Shown one piece after another: positions 23,468 through 24,030 of a stretch of 24,030 nt of DNA. The translations under genes and the position numbers were made by a program. The notes beneath the pieces were generated by a model. The model was not told the DNA's origin. It did no database searches and saw only the letters and a program-made list of their open reading frames with translations. The number at the start of each line of letters is the position of its first letter. The stretch's first letter is position 1. This stretch comes from MGBC131033 sp910585655 (GTDB lineage Bacteria > Bacillota > Clostridia > Lachnospirales > Lachnospiraceae): assembly GCA_949502025.1 (NCBI GenBank), contig CATBCG010000067.1, positions 1-24,030 on the forward strand, in the 5' to 3' direction.

Positions 23468-23893
23468 TTATTCCTCCTCTTCCACATCGAAATAAATACT
23501 ACCCTTTAGCGCACCCGGTTCATTTATTGGTGTATTTTCTAAAAAGAAAATTTTCACCACTCCTTTTTGATATGCGTTTATTGCTGTTGTAATCTGAACA
23601 TAGATATTTCGCTTATCAAGACTCGTTGCAGAATAGGTATATGCCTGCTCCGATTCGCCGATGCCTCTTCCCTTGTATTCCCTTTTTTCCCGTTTTTCTT
23701 CCAGTTTCTCTTCCAACCCCTCCTCTTGCAGTGACCATAGAATTCCCGCCTTTTCCTTCGCATATTGTACCGCGCTTTCATAATCCGGAAACGTTATGGT
23801 CATACTCCCTCCTGCAAACTGCTCTTTATAAAAATTGTAGGTAATATTCCCTAACGCTTCTGGATAGTCCTCCAAAGATACCTGAACATATTC
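23468..23893 (-). pseudogene. Hypothetical protein, 5'-truncated at an element junction
   Basis: About 141 readable residues, starting EYVQVSLEDYPEALG at the boundary with a GC-rich hairpin region and ending DVEEEE. Middle residues are very charged and helical (EEGLEEKLEEKREKREYKGRG), flanked by beta-like segments. No start codon with a ribosome binding site exists at the 5' end; a TTG at 23875 is in frame, but it has no clear AGGAGG. I infer that the insertion of the right-edge element removed or displaced the 5' part. The family is not recognised. It is followed at once by a small membrane peptide, and both lie upstream of the lipoprotein gene on the same strand. Confidence 0.5.
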
Positions 23894-24030
23894 AAGAACG
23901 CCTCCAGCGTTCTTGTGGCGGCGTGCGGGTCAGCTTTGCTGACAGTATTCCGATCCGCACGCCTGCCATCCGCCGGAGGCATATCAGATGGGGGATTGAA
24001 TCCCGCCACTGATACAAGCAAGTTGCTCAC
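23851..24030 (-). CDS. Open 3' end of an unknown ORF, possible transposon protein tail
   Basis: A minus-strand frame with no stop runs from the window edge to TAG at 23851, giving at least 59 residues (PPADGRRADRNTVSKADPH lies in the middle). Its base composition is much richer in GC than the genes next to it, and the DNA is packed with inverted repeats. Its last 15 or so codons overlap the truncated gene in another frame, so its native stop may have been replaced at the junction. A TnpB-type protein tail overlapping the guide-RNA scaffold of an IS200/IS605 element would look like this, but no zinc-ribbon motif lies within view, so the call is tentative. Confidence 0.3.
   Translation of the reverse strand: MSNLLVSVAGFNPPSDMPPADGRRADRNTVSKADPHAATRTLEAFLNMFRYLWRTIQKR
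23893..23963 (-). repeat. Nested hairpins at putative IS200/IS605-like right end
   Basis: CAAGAACGC (23893-23901) pairs with GCGTTCTTG (23907-23915) over a five-base loop. Next to it GGCGTGCGG (23920-23928) pairs with CCGCACGCC (23955-23963) and encloses GTCAGC/GCTGAC (23929-23943). Additional short repeats lie to the right, such as GGGAT/ATCCC. Subterminal single-strand hairpins are the hallmark of IS200/IS605 ends; the abrupt change in GC at about 23893 marks the probable boundary. Confidence 0.45.

Noticed and set aside
23893..24030. Group II intron end
   Set aside because: No domain V-like sequence with the AGC triad and bulge was found, and the GTGCG-like bases do not start a recognisable intron.

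Overview
The window looks like a chromosomal segment of a moderately low-GC Firmicute, most likely a Lachnospiraceae member. Grounds: strong AGGAGG-type ribosome binding sites, a DUF3842 gene, the style of the DegV, SerA and IlvB proteins, and fragments of clostridial conjugative and insertion elements. The genus cannot be fixed from sequence alone.

Layout. (1) Positions 1-3200 are a graveyard of mobile DNA: the N-terminal part of an IS91-type transposase running off the left edge, two small probable conjugative-element genes, a topoisomerase III gene cut off after its first 105 residues, the C-terminal remnant of an Ig-like surface protein, and a decayed DDE transposase abutting it. (2) 3297-7121, minus strand: a peptide/nickel-type ABC importer (lipoprotein binding protein and two permeases, no ATPases), preceded by a compact four-hairpin leader or small RNA with its own promoter. 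(3) 7145-8740, plus strand: DUF3842, DegV and tRNA-Thr(CGT). (4) 8939-11406, plus strand: a three-gene ABC-2 exporter (one ATPase, two permeases) behind a hairpin-rich leader, closed by a terminator shared with the convergent operon. (5) 11474-18720, minus strand: leuB-ilvD-ilvB-serC-serA, a same-strand cluster for branched-chain amino acids and serine, with two near-identical 92-nt palindromic elements between leuB and ilvD. (6) 18738-21708, minus strand: purC, an unknown 169-residue protein and purB (purine synthesis). (7) 22037-24030, minus strand: a lipoprotein with four Cys/His repeats, a 32-residue membrane peptide, a truncated unknown gene, and a GC-rich hairpin-dense ORF end that may be the right end of an IS200/IS605-type element.

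The core genes appear intact and ordinary in function. The most notable items are the duplicated palindrome inside the leuB-ilvD transcript, the promoter-driven four-hairpin RNA between the importer and DUF3842, and the structured element junction at the right edge. No CRISPR array, T-box or recognisable riboswitch was seen.
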